From NCBI GenBank assembly GCA_963422465.1, contig OY730170.1, positions 2,170,001-2,234,000 of the forward strand: a DNA stretch of 64,000 nucleotides. The letters run 5' to 3'. Position numbers and translations under genes: made by a program. The notes under the pieces are model-generated. The model ran no database searches. It was not told where the DNA came from and worked only from the letters and a program-made list of their open reading frames with translations. Every line of letters starts with the position of its first letter. The stretch's first letter is position 1. The DNA comes from Lichina pygmaea. Lineage: Eukaryota > Ascomycota > Lichinomycetes > Lichinales > Lichinaceae. This document shows positions 10,397 through 22,508 of the stretch, piece after piece.

Positions 10397-13345
10397 ACAC
10401 CAACTGTCAACCTTCTCCAGTATAATGTGCAGAAAAGCCAGACATGTCAAAATCTTCTACTAGCTAACCCCAGACTCCAGGAAGTGGATCTGATTGCACT
10501 TCAAGAACTATAGAGAAATCCATACCAGGAAAAAAGTACTTCAACAGTCTTCTCAGACTTCTACCCTCTTCAAGACCAAGTGTTAGGGAGAACTCTGGTT
10601 CTAATCAACAGAAGAATACAGAGGTCAGCTACAACCCCTGTGTTCTGGAGCAAGAATTTAACATCACTGGAGATAAGAGTGCAAGCAAAAGTGTTCTGGG
10701 TACATAACCTGTACTTCACACCTACAAATCAGGAAAACTACAGAGTATCAGCAGAAACTCTACTGGATGTACTGGCCCAGGCACTGGAGAAAGAAGGAGA
10801 ACATATTCTTCTGACTGACTCAAACCTCCACCACCCATCCTGGTCAAAATCTTCCCAACTCTACTCTGAACTAGCTACTAAGTTCAAAGAACTCACAGAT
10901 GATCAAGGACTAGAGCTGGCAATAGCAACTTTCACACCAACAAGAGCAAGAACACTGGCAGAGTGTCCCTCCTCTGCTATTGACTTATTTTTTATTTCTA
11001 TATCACTTCTTAATTCCTTTATTTCTTCCCAGATTAACCTAGACTTCCACACAGGTTCAGACCACAGACCAGTTCAGACAATCCTAAGTCTGGAAACACC
11101 AAAGAAAGCCAGAACCTACCAAAGAAACTGGAGAACACTAGATCTGGACCAAGTCAAGAAAGAAGCTAAGAATCTTCCCCCTATTCCACCACTACTTAAC
11201 AGAGAGGGAGTGGACAACTATCTGGAGAACCTGGACAAAGCTCTTCAAGAACTGGCTGACAAGACAACAAAACCTCTGAGAGACTCAAAGTACACTGTTC
11301 CCTGGTGGAACCAAGAGATTAAAGAGAAAATTAAAGAGGAAAGAAAACTAAGAAGAAAAGTTTTCCAAAACCAAGAACCAGTCTACAACCTTGAAAGAGT
11401 AATAAAGAAAAAAAAACACCTGATCAAGAATGCTAAAAGAAAGATATTCAGAGAACAACTCCAGAACCTGGCTGAAACACAAAAGCACTGGAAAATAGCC
11501 AAGTGGGGTAAAGAAAAAGCTGGCAAACTACCAGAACTTCCAATTGTTCAAGAGCTCACAAAGCAAGATGGAGAAACTGCCAGAACTTTCACAGAAAAGG
11601 TAGAAGTATTCAAAACCCAGTTCTTCCCTCTAACTCTCCAGCCAGTACCAGAATCCCAGGATCAGCCAGCCAACCACCAACACCAGCTATCTCAGGAAAT
11701 CTCCAAAGAAGATATTCACAATATTCTGAAAAAGAAAAACCTTTTTACAGCTCCTGGAAAAGACACTCTAACTAATGGATTTCTAAAGGTATTAGGAGAC
11801 TCTTTCAATGAAAACATAGCCAAAGTTCTGGAGGCCTGCTGGAAGCTAGAATATTTCCCTGACAGATACAAAACAGCCAGAACAATATGCTTAAGAAAGT
11901 CTAGCAAAAAATCCTATTGCTATGCCAAAGCTTGGAGGCCAATAGCACTTCTCAACACAATTAGGAAGCTGATGGAAGCTCTGGCAGCCACAAAGCTAAG
12001 TGAACTGGCTGAGAAAGAAAACCTGCTACCAGAAATCCAGATGGACTTCAGAAAAGGAAGATCAACTGAGTCTGTCACTTCCCAAGTTGAAAAAGTCTGG
12101 AAGGAAGGAATGGTAGCCAGTCTTCTTTCTCTGGATATCTCAGGAGCTTATGATAGAGTTCTGCCAGAAATTCTCAAGAAAATCCTGGAGAGAAAAGGAA
12201 TCCCCAGCTGGTTTGTTAACTAGATCTTTTCTTTCACTACCTAAAGAAAAACCTCTCTTGTTCTTGATGATTCAGAGTCTTCTTTATTTCCAGTACACTG
12301 TGGAGTCCCTCAAGGTTCACCTCTCTCTCCTATTTTATTTCTTTTCTACATTTCAGATCTTCATAATATTGTTCATACACCAGAGAAAAGTGTATCAGCT
12401 CTGGGCTTTGCAGATGATAAAAACCTTCTGGCATTTTCCTCTTCTCTTAAAAGCAATCTCCTGAAGCTAAAGTCTACTCACTCCAAGTGTTTAGACTGGG
12501 CAAGAAAACATAGAATGAAGTTTGCACCTGAAAAGTATGAACTTCTCCATTTTTCTAGAAGAAGAACAGATAATCTTCAGCTCAGTCTAAGACTTGGAGA
12601 AGTGGTACTACAGCCTAAGGAAGTAGTGTGTATTCTGGGACTACACTGTGATTCCAAGCTTCTCTGGAAAAAACACCAGAAAATCATGTTACAGAAAGCT
12701 TCCAAGTTTTTCTCAGCACTTTCTAGAACTACTTTTTCTACATGGGGTCTACCTGTTATCTCTGCTAGACTTGTCTACACTGCAATACTGAGATCACTTC
12801 TCAGCTATGCAGTAGGAGTCTGGTTCAATCCCCACAAAAAACATTCTAATATTTCTTCTCTAAATCTTTTCCAGACTAAATATCTAAAAACTATAGGAGG
12901 TGTCTTCAAAGCTACTCCTACATTTCTTATTGAAGGAGAACTATTCCTACCACCTCTTGATCTTTATTTCAAATTCAGAACAGCAACTTTCCTACAATCT
13001 TTCTATTTTTCTAATACTTCTTCTAATCCTCTCTCCTCACTTCTCTATAAGCTCTTTTCCCAGATCACTGTTTTTGTTTCTACTCTGAGAACACCTCCAA
13101 AGTCTCTGTCTACTGTCACACCTAACTGGAAAGCAAGATGGCTAGAAGAACTAACCACTAACCAAGATTACTCTAAGAAACAATTTCAAGAAGTGTTTCA
13201 GAAAGTGGGAAGCCAGATGGCAGGCAAACAGACAGAAGTGTTCTCCAGTCTGGGAGCTATTTTGCAGACTACCCCAAAGGAAAAATCTCAAAGTTTTCAA
13301 AGACTTGAGAAAAGCTGAAGCTAGTCTTTACTTGCAGAATCAAAA
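10397..13345 (+). mobile_element. LINE-B2, lacking both ends; degenerate ORF2
   Basis: Starts at the beginning of ORF2 (LQYNVQKSQ-like) directly after the B1 tail and stops inside the ORF2 C-terminus. Open pieces are 10580-12223 (endonuclease through early RT: LLTDSNLHHPSWS, GSDHRPV, LSLDISGAYD) and 12515-13318 (RT end and thumb). A TAG replaces a Trp at 12221-12223, and frameshifts follow. It is more diverged from B3 than B1 is. B1 probably inserted into it, but the left junction is outside the window. Confidence 0.8.
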
Positions 13346-14026
13346 CTCTTCCCAGTACCACATCGTCAAAGGACCATCACTTTTGACAATCAGCGAATTT
13401 GGTAATAAGTCCTGGAAACCAGTCGCGAAGCTTGCTGAAACCACCCACTTCCCAAGAGTGAAAACCCATCACTTTTCTGAATCAGGCCTATTGGTCAAAA
13501 GTTGTGATCCCAGAACTCACGTCTTCTTGCTTCAACTACCAACCACCCAGCCACAACAAGAGTGAGAGGGACCAGAGGTATTCTGAAGGACTGGGCCAAG
13601 CCCTACCTACCTTGGAACAATCAGCTCTGAGACTAAAACTCAGGATTGAGCCAGCACTCCCAGTCTATCAGAGATAAAACATGAAACCTCTCCTAAAAGT
13701 GAGAAACACCCACCAACAAGGAGATCAGGGCTCCCAGGATAAGAGGAATAGTTTAGAGCTTGCCTCTAGTGCTGGTAGAGTTGAAAAACTCTAGGAAAGC
13801 TCAGGCAGGGGGTGTGGTCCCTAGCTTGAGTTAATACAACCAGATTTCCCTAGAGTCTAGTTGGAAAAGACTGCCGAGGAAAGTACAGTCTTGGGGAGTG
13901 GTCCCAGGATTGTGCAACTACTGCTAGGAACCAGGTGACCCTTTGCGAACAACTGGAAGAAGCCTCCAAAAGAGCCTCACCAATCCCAGCCAAAAAGAAC
14001 TGCTGGAAGACACCTAAAATCACATA
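13346..14026 (+). other. LINE-B 5' UTR / internal promoter region
   Basis: About 680 bp between the end of LINE-B2 similarity and the ORF1 ATG, without a long ORF of its own. LINEs carry their promoter in this part. I see no sequence match to it elsewhere in the window, so its exact 5' end is uncertain by tens of bases. Confidence 0.5.
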
Positions 14027-15430
14027 ATGTCAAAGAAAAAACCAGAGAAAGAGAAAGAAAACCAGCCTTCTCCAAGCTCCCAGCAACCCCCAGTGGCTAA
14101 CTCCCTGACAGACCAATCCCAGACTCAAGAAAAAGAAGAAGAGAAGGGGCTGACACCTCCCCAGCTAGTGGAAGAATGGCTTATCCACACAAAAGCTCCC
14201 CAACATATCAAAAAAGCATGGGATAGTATTCTGTCCAAAGTGGCAGAAGCTCTGGACAAAGATGTCTCTACTCACTCACCTAACTCCCAGAGTCTCCAGA
14301 AGATACTTGAGAGACTGGACAGTATTGAGAAACAAGTCCAAAAACAAAACACCAAGCCAACATATGCCCAGGCAGCCCAGAAAACAGTAGGACAGGAAAT
14401 CCCTGTTCCAACCAGAATCCACAGTGAAATCACTATCAGACCTGGAACTCAGACTGGCCAGCTAGCAAAAAGAACACCAGCCCAGCTCATGGAAGCTCTC
14501 AAGAAGAAAACACCACTCTCCTGCCAAAAAGAAATAAGAGCAGCCAGAAAACTACCCTCAGGAGATATTATAATCTCTCTGGAAACTCCTCAAGCCAAGA
14601 CTCAGCTAGAGGAAAACAAGGACTGGATCCCAGCTGTCTTTACAGCAGAGGCCAAGATATCACCCAGAATCTTTCCAGTGCTAGTCCATGGGGTGCAGAC
14701 AAAAAACTTCAAGCCAGAAAACCTGGAGGAAACAAAAAAGACAATCTTCTCCCAAAATCCTGGGATGGAAAGTAAGGTCAACATCCTAAGAACCTACTGG
14801 TCCAGAAAAGCCAAACTCCTCCAGAAGCCAGTCACATCTCTACATCTGGATCTAGCCACCCCAGAGCAAGCAAACCTCCTAATTGAGAAAGGAGTAGTTC
14901 TAGGATACACTCTACATGAAGTAGGACCAGCCCTGCTAGCAACATCAGTCACCCAGTGCTACAAATGTGCTAGGTTTGGACACCAAGCACGCACTTGCCA
15001 AGCCCAAGCCCAGTGCACAGCCTGTGAAGGAAAGCATGCCAGAAGAGACTGCCAGACTTCTCCAGAAACTCTAACACCAAAATGTGCAAACTGCAAGGGA
15101 AACCACCCAGCCTGGTCAAAGTCCTGCCAGAAAAAACAGGAAGCAATCCAGAAAGCAAGAGAGGTATGGCTAGCAAGACCAGGGAGGTACACAATAGCTC
15201 CCAGACTAGCTCTACCTCAGACTCCCTCAACACAAGAAAAAGAGCCAAGTCTACAAGACAGACAAGAAGCTAAGAAAAGAAAACAAGGGGAAGTACTAAG
15301 AGCATGCTCAAGCTCAAGACTGAACACTCAGCTCCCCACTTTCCCACTTGCACAGAACTCAGAGTTCCAAATCAACATACCCAGAAAAAAAGCTACTGAG
15401 ATCTTGGAAGACTCTAGCCAAGAGGATTAA
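14027..15430 (+). CDS. LINE-B ORF1, gag-like RNA-binding protein
   Basis: 467 residues, intact, starting at an ATG. The N-terminus is Lys/Glu/Gln-rich. A short coiled region follows (KILERLDSIEKQVQKQNTK, ~105-125), then an RRM-like part (~170-290; TSLHLDLATPEQANLLIEKG). Three zinc knuckles occupy ~305-370: CYKCARFGHQARTC, CTACEGKHARRDC and CANCKGNHPAWSKSC. The tail is basic and Ser/Thr-rich. In LINEs this protein coats element RNA and helps reverse transcription. Its TAA stop shares the A with the ORF2 ATG. As the only intact LINE protein here, it could in principle act in trans. Confidence 0.85.
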   Translation: MSKKKPEKEKENQPSPSSQQPPVANSLTDQSQTQEKEEEKGLTPPQLVEEWLIHTKAPQHIKKAWDSILSKVAEALDKDVSTHSPNSQSLQKILERLDSIEKQVQKQNTKPTYAQAAQKTVGQEIPVPTRIHSEITIRPGTQTGQLAKRTPAQLMEALKKKTPLSCQKEIRAARKLPSGDIIISLETPQAKTQLEENKDWIPAVFTAEAKISPRIFPVLVHGVQTKNFKPENLEETKKTIFSQNPGMESKVNILRTYWSRKAKLLQKPVTSLHLDLATPEQANLLIEKGVVLGYTLHEVGPALLATSVTQCYKCARFGHQARTCQAQAQCTACEGKHARRDCQTSPETLTPKCANCKGNHPAWSKSCQKKQEAIQKAREVWLARPGRYTIAPRLALPQTPSTQEKEPSLQDRQEAKKRKQGEVLRACSSSRLNTQLPTFPLAQNSEFQINIPRKKATEILEDSSQED

Positions 15431-18400
15431 TGAGTTACTCCACACTTAACCTTCTCCAGTACAATGTCCAGAAAAGCCAGACATGCCAAGAACTTCTACT
15501 GGCAAACCCTAGACTACAGGAAGTGGACATCATCACTCTGCAAGAACCCTGGAAAAACCCCCACCAAGAATCAAGCATCTCTACAACATTCTCAGCCTTC
15601 TACCCTTTACAAAGCCAGGAGCTAGGGAGAACACTTGTTCTTGTTAACAGAAGAATTTTGCGGTCATCTATAAGCCTAATTTTCTGGAGTAAAGATCTAG
15701 TCTCCTTGGAGATAAGAGTTCAAACAAAGTCATTCTGGATCCACAACCTCTATTTCACACCCACAAGCCAAAGGAACTATAGAGAGTCAGCTCAGACTCT
15801 TCTAGACCTACTGGAACAAGCTATCCAAAAAGAGGGTGAACATATTCTCCTGACAGACTCAAATCTCCACCACCCAAGTTGGTCAAAGTCAAGCTAGCTA
15901 TACTCAGAACTGGCCTTATCCTTCAAGAACCTAACAGACAAATAGGGACTAGAGCTGGCAATAGCTCCCTACACACCAACAAGAGCAAGAACTCTTCTAG
16001 AACCACCTTCATCAGCAATTGATCTTTCTTTTATTTCAAGTTCTTTACTTAATTCTCTTATTTACTCACAAATTAACATGAGATTCCACACAGGGTCAGA
16101 CCACAGACCAGTGCACACAATTCTCAGTCTGGAGACTCCAAGAAAAACCAGAACAGACAAAAAGAACTGGAGAACTCTGGATGCTAGTCAAGCAAGACAA
16201 GAAGCTGATAACCTACCACCTATTCCATCTCTTACTAGCAAGAAAGAAGTGGATGATTACCTGGAAAGACTGGACAAAACTCTCCAAGAAATTGCAAACA
16301 AGACAACCCAACCTTGCAAAGAGTCCAGGTATGCAGTACCATGGTGGAACCAGGGTATCAAAGAAATAATCCAGGAGGAAAGAAAAGTAAGAAGAAAAGT
16401 ACTCCAAGGCCAAGAGGAAACCACCAGACTAGAGGAGATAACTAAAAAGAAAAAGAGTCTGATCAGACAAGCCAAAAGAAAGACATTCAGAACACATCTC
16501 CACCAGCTAGCAGAAACCCAGGACTACTGGAGAATTGCCAAATGGGGAAAAGAAAAAGCCGGCAAAGTTCCTGACCTACCAATAGTCCCAGAACTTATAC
16601 GACAACAAGGACAGCTGGCAAAGTCTTTTGAAGAGAAAACAGAAGCTTTCAGGACTCAATTCTTCCCTCTTCCCCTACAGCCAGAGCCAGAGGAACAGAA
16701 CCTGCCAGAAGAAACCCAGGAATGGCACCTATCCCAAGAAGTCTCCAAGGAAGAAGTACAAGAGGTTCTAAAGAAGAAAAAACCTCTCTCAGCACCAGGC
16801 CAAGATACTCTACCAAATGGATTTCTAAGAGCACTGGGAGACCCTTTCAACAAAAGAATTGCTAAGGTTTTGGAGGCTTGCTGGAGACTGGAATACTTTC
16901 CAGACAGGTAAAAGTCAGCCAAGACAATCTGCCTAAGGAAACCTGGCAAGGGATCCTACTGTCAAGCAAAAGCATGGCGCCCTATAGCTCTCCTGAATAC
17001 AATTGGGAAGCTAATGGAAGCTATTGCAGCTGCAAGAATAAGTGAACTAGCTGAGAAAGAAAATCTCTTGCCAGAAATCCAGATGGGATTCAGAAAAGGA
17101 AGATCAACAGAATCAGCACTTTTTCTTCTGACCTCCCAGGTAGAAAAGATCTGGAAAGAAGGAATGGTTGCTAGTCTTCTCTCTCTAGACATCTCTGGAG
17201 CCTATGACAGAGTCTTGCCAGAAGTTCTCAGAAAGATCCTGATTAAGAGAAAGATTCCTAAGTGGTTTGTATCCTGGATCTTTTCCTTCACTACTTCATG
17301 TACTACCTCTCTGGTGTTTGATGACTCAGAATCCCCCCAGTTCCCTATATACTGTGGAGTCTCTCAAGGATCACTTTTCTCTCCTATTCTATTTCTTTTC
17401 TATATCTCAGAACTGCACAATACTGTACACACCCCTGAGAAAGGAGTTTCAGCACTTGGTTTTGCAGACAACACTAATCTTCTTGCATTCTCCTCTTCCT
17501 TGAAAAGCAACCGTCTCAAGTTGAAGTCTACACATTCCAAATGTCAGGACTGGGCAAGAAAACATAGTATGAAGTTTGCACCTGAAAAGTATGAACTTCT
17601 CCATTTTTCTAGAAGAAGAAGAGACAATCTTCAGCTCAGTCTAAGACTTGGAGAAGTGGTACTTCAACCAAAAGAAGAAGTGCGCATCTTGGGACTTTAC
17701 TTTGACTCAAAACTTGTCTGGAAAAAACACCACAAAATCATGTTACAGAAAGTCTCCAAATATTTCTCAGCTTTATCCAGAACAACCTACTCTACTTGGG
17801 GACTACCAGTCCTAACAGCACGTCATGTCTACACTGCTATACTAAGATCTCTTCTTAGTTATGCAGTAGGAGTCTGGTTCAATCCCCAAAAGAAACTCTC
17901 TAATATTATTTCATTATCTACTTTCCAAAATAAATGTTTAAGAACTATAGGAGGTGTCTTTAAAGCCACTCCTATTTTCCTACTTGAATCAGAACTGTTT
18001 CTACCCCCTCTAGACTTATACTTCAAGCTGAGAACAGCATGTTTTCTTTCATCTTTCTATTCAAACACACTACCCAACTCTCCTTCTACACTTCTCCACA
18101 AACTACACAGTCAAATTTCTCTCTATGTTTCCTCTCTCAGAACTACACCAAAGTCTCTGACAACTATTTCTCTAAACTGGAGAACAGTCTGGCTGGAACA
18201 ACTAACTACTAACCAAGACTTCTCAAAGAAAAGTCTACAGGAGGTTTTCCACAAAGAATGGGAAGCCAGATGGCAGGTAAGCAGAGGAAATTGTTCTGCT
18301 GTTTGGGACATGTTCACCAGAAGGCCACAGAAGAAAAACCTCAATATCTTCAAAGATTTGAGAAAAGCTGAGTCTAGTCTATTTCTTCAAATTCTGTCAG

Positions 18401-18669
18401 CAAGAATAGGACTGGCCAGTTTTCTTTTCAGAGCAAATGTTCCAGACTTTAACTCCCCTCTATGCACATGTAGTTTTGGAGAAGAAACAGCCCAACACAT
18501 CACTTTTTTCTGTAACAAATTTTCAAACCAAAGACAACAAGTCCAATTCCCTCTACAAAATTTCCCATCTATCTTATTCTCCTCCAAGCTACTTCCTAAA
18601 CTTCTTTTCTGGTTTATGTCTTTGAAAAGACTTGACCAGTTCAACCTAGCCCACCAACTCTCTTTCTAA
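15430..18669 (+). pseudogene. LINE-B ORF2: APE endonuclease + RT, three nonsense codons
   Basis: One uninterrupted frame of 1,079 codons apart from stops at 15895-15897, 15943-15945 and 16909-16911. The first two are TAG where B2 has CAA (Gln), fitting CAG to TAG; the third is TAA for Tyr. The endonuclease (NVQKSQ, LQEPWKNPH, LLTDSNLHHPSW, GSDHRPV) is followed by RT (LSLDISGAYD, GVSQGSLFSP, GFADNTNLLAF). Motif C reads FADN rather than FADD, so the second catalytic Asp is also lost. The C-terminus has CTCSFGEETAQHITFFC. There is no RNase H between the RT thumb and the C-terminal domain. The lack of frameshifts suggests recent inactivation. Confidence 0.85.
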
Positions 18670-18880
18670 GTTCTACCAAGTCAACTGTTTGTTTTAACAA
18701 ATAGCTACATGTACAAATTTCCTTAGCTACTGCATATTCCACAAGATTTTCCCTAGTCTCTCCCAAGCTCCAGTTTTTATTCCTCCAAAAGTTTTCTGGA
18801 GAAACAAACATGTACCTAGAAGTTCTGCATGGCTCTACAGCTAAATCAGTGTAAGAATACAATAAATAAATAAATAAATA

Positions 18881-20980
18881 CTGCTGAAGAAGTGGAACAA
18901 ATCCTGAACAAAAAGAAACCTTTCACAGCAGGGGGAAAAGATAAGCTGCCAAATGGATTTCTGAAAGCTCTGGGTTCCAAGTTCTGCCAAGCTATAGCTG
19001 TTCTTACATCAACATGCTGGAGACTGGAATACTTTCCAGAGAGGTTCAAGAATGCAAAGACAGTCTGTCTAAGAAAACCTGGTAAAGGATGCTATAACCA
19101 AGCTAAAGCCTGGCGCCCTATAGCTTTGCTAAACACAACTGGCAAGCTGATGGAAGCTATTACAGCAACCAGGCTAAGCAAGGCAGCAGAAGAAGCTAGA
19201 CTTTTGCCAGAAATCCAGATGGGCTTCAGGAAAGGAAGATCAACTGAATCAGCACTCTTCCTACTAACTTCCCAAGTGGAAAAAGTCTGGAAGGAAGGCA
19301 TGGTTGCATCTCTACTTTCTCTGGATATCTCAGGAGCCTATGACAGAGTTCTACCTAAGATCCTCCAACAAATCCTAGAGAGAAAAGGAATTCCTCTCTG
19401 GCTATCTTCCTGGATTCTCTCTTTCTGCACCAGTCGTTCTACCACTCTTGTGTTTGATGACTCTGAGTCTTCTGCTATTCCTATTCACTGTGGAGTTCCC
19501 CAAGATTCCCCTTTATCTCGTATTCTATTTCTATTTTACATTTCTGAACTTCATGAAACTGTACACTCTCCTTCCACTGGTGTTTCTGCTCTGGGATTTG
19601 CAGATGATACAAATCTGCTTGCATTTGGACACTCTAAAAAGCAACCTTCTGAAGTTAAAGAACACACACCTCAAATGTCTATCATGGGCTGCAAGACATG
19701 GAATAGTCTTCTCTCCTGAGAAATATGAAATACTTCATTTTTCCAGAAGAAGATCAGACAATCTTCAGCTTAAGCTCAGACTGGGGAATGTGATTCTAAG
19801 ACCAAAAGAAGAAGTGCGAGTATTAGGAGTGTACCTGGATGCAAAACTCCACTGGCATAAGCACCAGAGACCTATTCTTCAAAAAGCCCAGAAAGCACTT
19901 TCCTCTCTTTCTAGAACTTCATATTCTACTTGGGGTTTCCCAGTCCTCACATCACGTCTTGTGTACACTGCAATACTCAGATCTTTACTGAGTTATGCTG
20001 TGGGGATCTGGTACAATCCTTTAAGAAAATCTTCTAATATCTCTTCTCTTAGCACATTCCAGAACAAATGCCTGAGACTTATTGGAGGTGCCTTCAAAGC
20101 CACTCCATCTATCTTATTAGAGAGTGAGCTTTTTCTTTTACCTCTAGATCTCTATTTCAAATTTTGCACAGCCTGTTTTCTCTCTTCTATTCAAACCTCC
20201 TCTCTGAAAACACTTCTGGACAATATCTTTTCCAATATCTCCCACTATGCCTCTTCTGTGAAGAAACCTTTAAAGGAATCCTCAACTATCTCCCCCTATT
20301 GGAAGTTCACTTGGTTAAACCAATTAACTACTAACCAGGCAAGTTCAAAGAAAGAACTACAGAAACTCTTTGTTAAAGAGTGGGAAAACCAATGGGAGGA
20401 GAAGAAAAGAAAATGCTACTCTGGGTGGCAGGTGTTTTGTCAAAAGCCTCACCACAACAACCTGAAACTCTACAAAGAGCTACAGAAAGCTGAGGCAAGT
20501 CTACTACTACAAACCAGAACTGGGAGAATTGGCCTGGCAAGTTTTCTATTCAGAGCTGGAGTTCCAGACTTTCCTACCCCTTTATGTGTCTGTGGTCAAG
20601 CAGAAGAGACAGTGAAACATATCACCTCTTCATGCTCTCTTTATTCAAGTCAAAGACAGCAAGCTCCTTTTAATTCTCAAGATTTCACTTCTATTATTTC
20701 AAACCCAGAGCTTCTACAGAAGTTTCTATACTGGTTCATGTCTTTGAAAAGACTGAACCAGTTTAATCTGGCTTTCAAACTCCACTATTCACACTCTAAT
20801 ATCTAGAAGTTTCTTTCTACCAGTCACTACAAGATTTCCTTTTGCTACATCCTCTAGTCACCCCCAGTCTTCAGTTTTTATTCCTCTAAAGGTTTTCTGA
20901 AGAAAATCACTCTTAGCTAGAAGATCTGCATGGCTGAAAAGCTACTATCAGTGTAAGAATCAAATAAAATAAAATAAAAA
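18881..20980 (+). mobile_element. LINE-A2, 5'-truncated, frameshifted ORF2
   Basis: Begins just before the RT (EEVEQILNKKKPF) and ends with an (AAAAT)n tail at ~20965-20980. ORF2 is open in 18892-19719 and then, after a 2-bp loss near 19633, in another frame to 20806 with FADDTNLLAF before the break and CVCGQAEETVKH near the end. The same 2-bp loss is present in the inverted copy at 34258-37651. Its 3' tail abuts gypsy-2 pol sequence, so it probably inserted into gypsy-2. Confidence 0.85.
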
Positions 20981-20984
20981 GGTC

Positions 20985-22475
20985 TGTGGTTTTGATGATT
21001 CCTGGGTGACTATGTGCTGGGTTATCGTGGTAGTTCCTTATTAGTTCTTCAGTTTCTTCTGCTGTGAGCTTGTTGATCTGTGGTTGAGGCACCAGGTTTC
21101 CTTGCTGGTCCTGCTGTACAATTGTTTCTTGGTGTTCATCGTCTTCCATGTGGTCTTTTTGTCAGCTTAGTGTGTCTACTCTCCTATTGTCTTGTCCAGG
21201 GGTGTACAAGATCTTGAACTTGTGTTGCCCTAGAAGTTCAGCCCATCTGACTTGTCGTCTGTTCAGCTTCTTGGTTGTTGTGAATGTTGTCAGATTCTTG
21301 TGGTCTGTGAGAATAGTGAGTTCAGAACTGCTTTCCGCGTACACTCTCCAGTGTTCAAGTGTGTTGATGACTGCCAGTAGCTCTTTGTCATAGATATTAT
21401 ACTTTCGTTCTGCTTGTGACATTTTGCGTGAGTAGTAGGCAACTGGGTGCCACTTGCCGTCTACCTGTTGGCATAGACATACTCCCACCGCTTGGTCTGA
21501 AGTGTCTGTTTTGATTTGTGTTGGCTGGCCTGTCTTGAAGTTGAGGAGAACTGGTTCCTTGGCGCAAGTGTCCTTAAGCTGTTAGAATACTTTTTGTTAT
21601 CTCTCTATCCACCGGTACTCCATGTCCTTCTTTGTGAGTTCTGTCAGTAATGTTGCTGTCTGTGAGTAGTTCTTGATGAACTGTCAGTTGAAGTTGGCAA
21701 ATCCTAGAAAGGCTTGTACTTCCTTGACTCATGTCAGTGTTGGCCATTGCTGAATCACTTTAACTTTCTCAGAGTCAATCTTGATCTCTTCGATTCCTAT
21801 GTTGTATCTGAGGAATTCAACTTCTGGTTTGTTGAACTCGCATTTCTTCAGGTTGAGCTTGAGCCCTACCTCTTGTAGGCATTGTAAAATATCCTTCACA
21901 TGTTTGGTATATTCCTGTTGTGTTTTTGAGTAGACAAGAATGTTATCCAGGTAGGTGATAGCTGTTTAGTCCAGGTGCACTCTGATGATGTTGTTGATTA
22001 ATGCTTGACATATTGCTGGTGTGTTTGTGAGTCTGAATAGCATAACCAGATACTTGTAGTGTCTGTATCAGGTTCTGAAAGCTGTCTTCCATTCTTCTCC
22101 TTTTTTCATGTGTATCAGGTTGTATACTCCTTTCAAGTCCAGCTTGGTGAAGATTGTAGCTTGGCTGATCCTGTCTTGCAATTTGTTGGCATTTGGCAAC
22201 AGATATCAGTTCTTGATGGTAATGTTGTTGAGTTTCCTGTAATCCACACAAAGTTGAAGACTTCTGTCTTTCTTTGGTGCAAATAGTATTGGGTATCCTG
22301 CTGGCAATTGAGATTCTCGAATGAAACTCTTTTTCAGGTTTTCCTCCAGGTACTCGTGAAGTACTTGGAGCTCTTTCTCTGATAACTGGTAAATTGGTCC
22401 AAATTCTGGCTCTGTCCCTGGTTGCAACTTGATCTCATGATCCCAAGGTTGGTGCTTAGGTAACACTGCTGTCAT
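20985..22475 (-). pseudogene. gypsy-2 RT / RNase H / integrase start, degenerate
   Basis: Pieces of pol on the minus strand. The RT entry has [15 protein letters not shown] and [10 protein letters not shown] (22206-22475). The catalytic box, at ~21925-21950, reads YLDNILVYS where YLDD is expected. RNase H (21162-21488) shows DKELLAVINTLEHWRVY and LTDHKNL with PVAYYSRKMS upstream. An H2C2 integrase finger begins with HSHPGIIKTTDL near 21000. In-frame TGAs near 22205 (before [11 protein letters not shown]), ~21975 and ~21690 sit at expected arginines. The element cannot produce functional pol. Confidence 0.8.
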
Positions 22476-22508
22476 TGTCTCTTCTTGAAAGAGGTTATCA
22501 TACTCAGG

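Larger units (their letters stand above)
13346..18880 (+). mobile_element. LINE-B3, near-complete copy
   Basis: The best preserved LINE here, ~5.5 kb: 5' UTR 13346-14026, ORF1 14027-15430, ORF2 15430-18669, and a 3' UTR ending in (AAAT)n at ~18858-18880. ORF1 stop and ORF2 start overlap as TAATG. I see no target duplication: the left neighbour is LINE-B2 and the right is LINE-A2, both truncated at the junction, so a deletion or ectopic recombination followed insertion. Confidence 0.85.
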
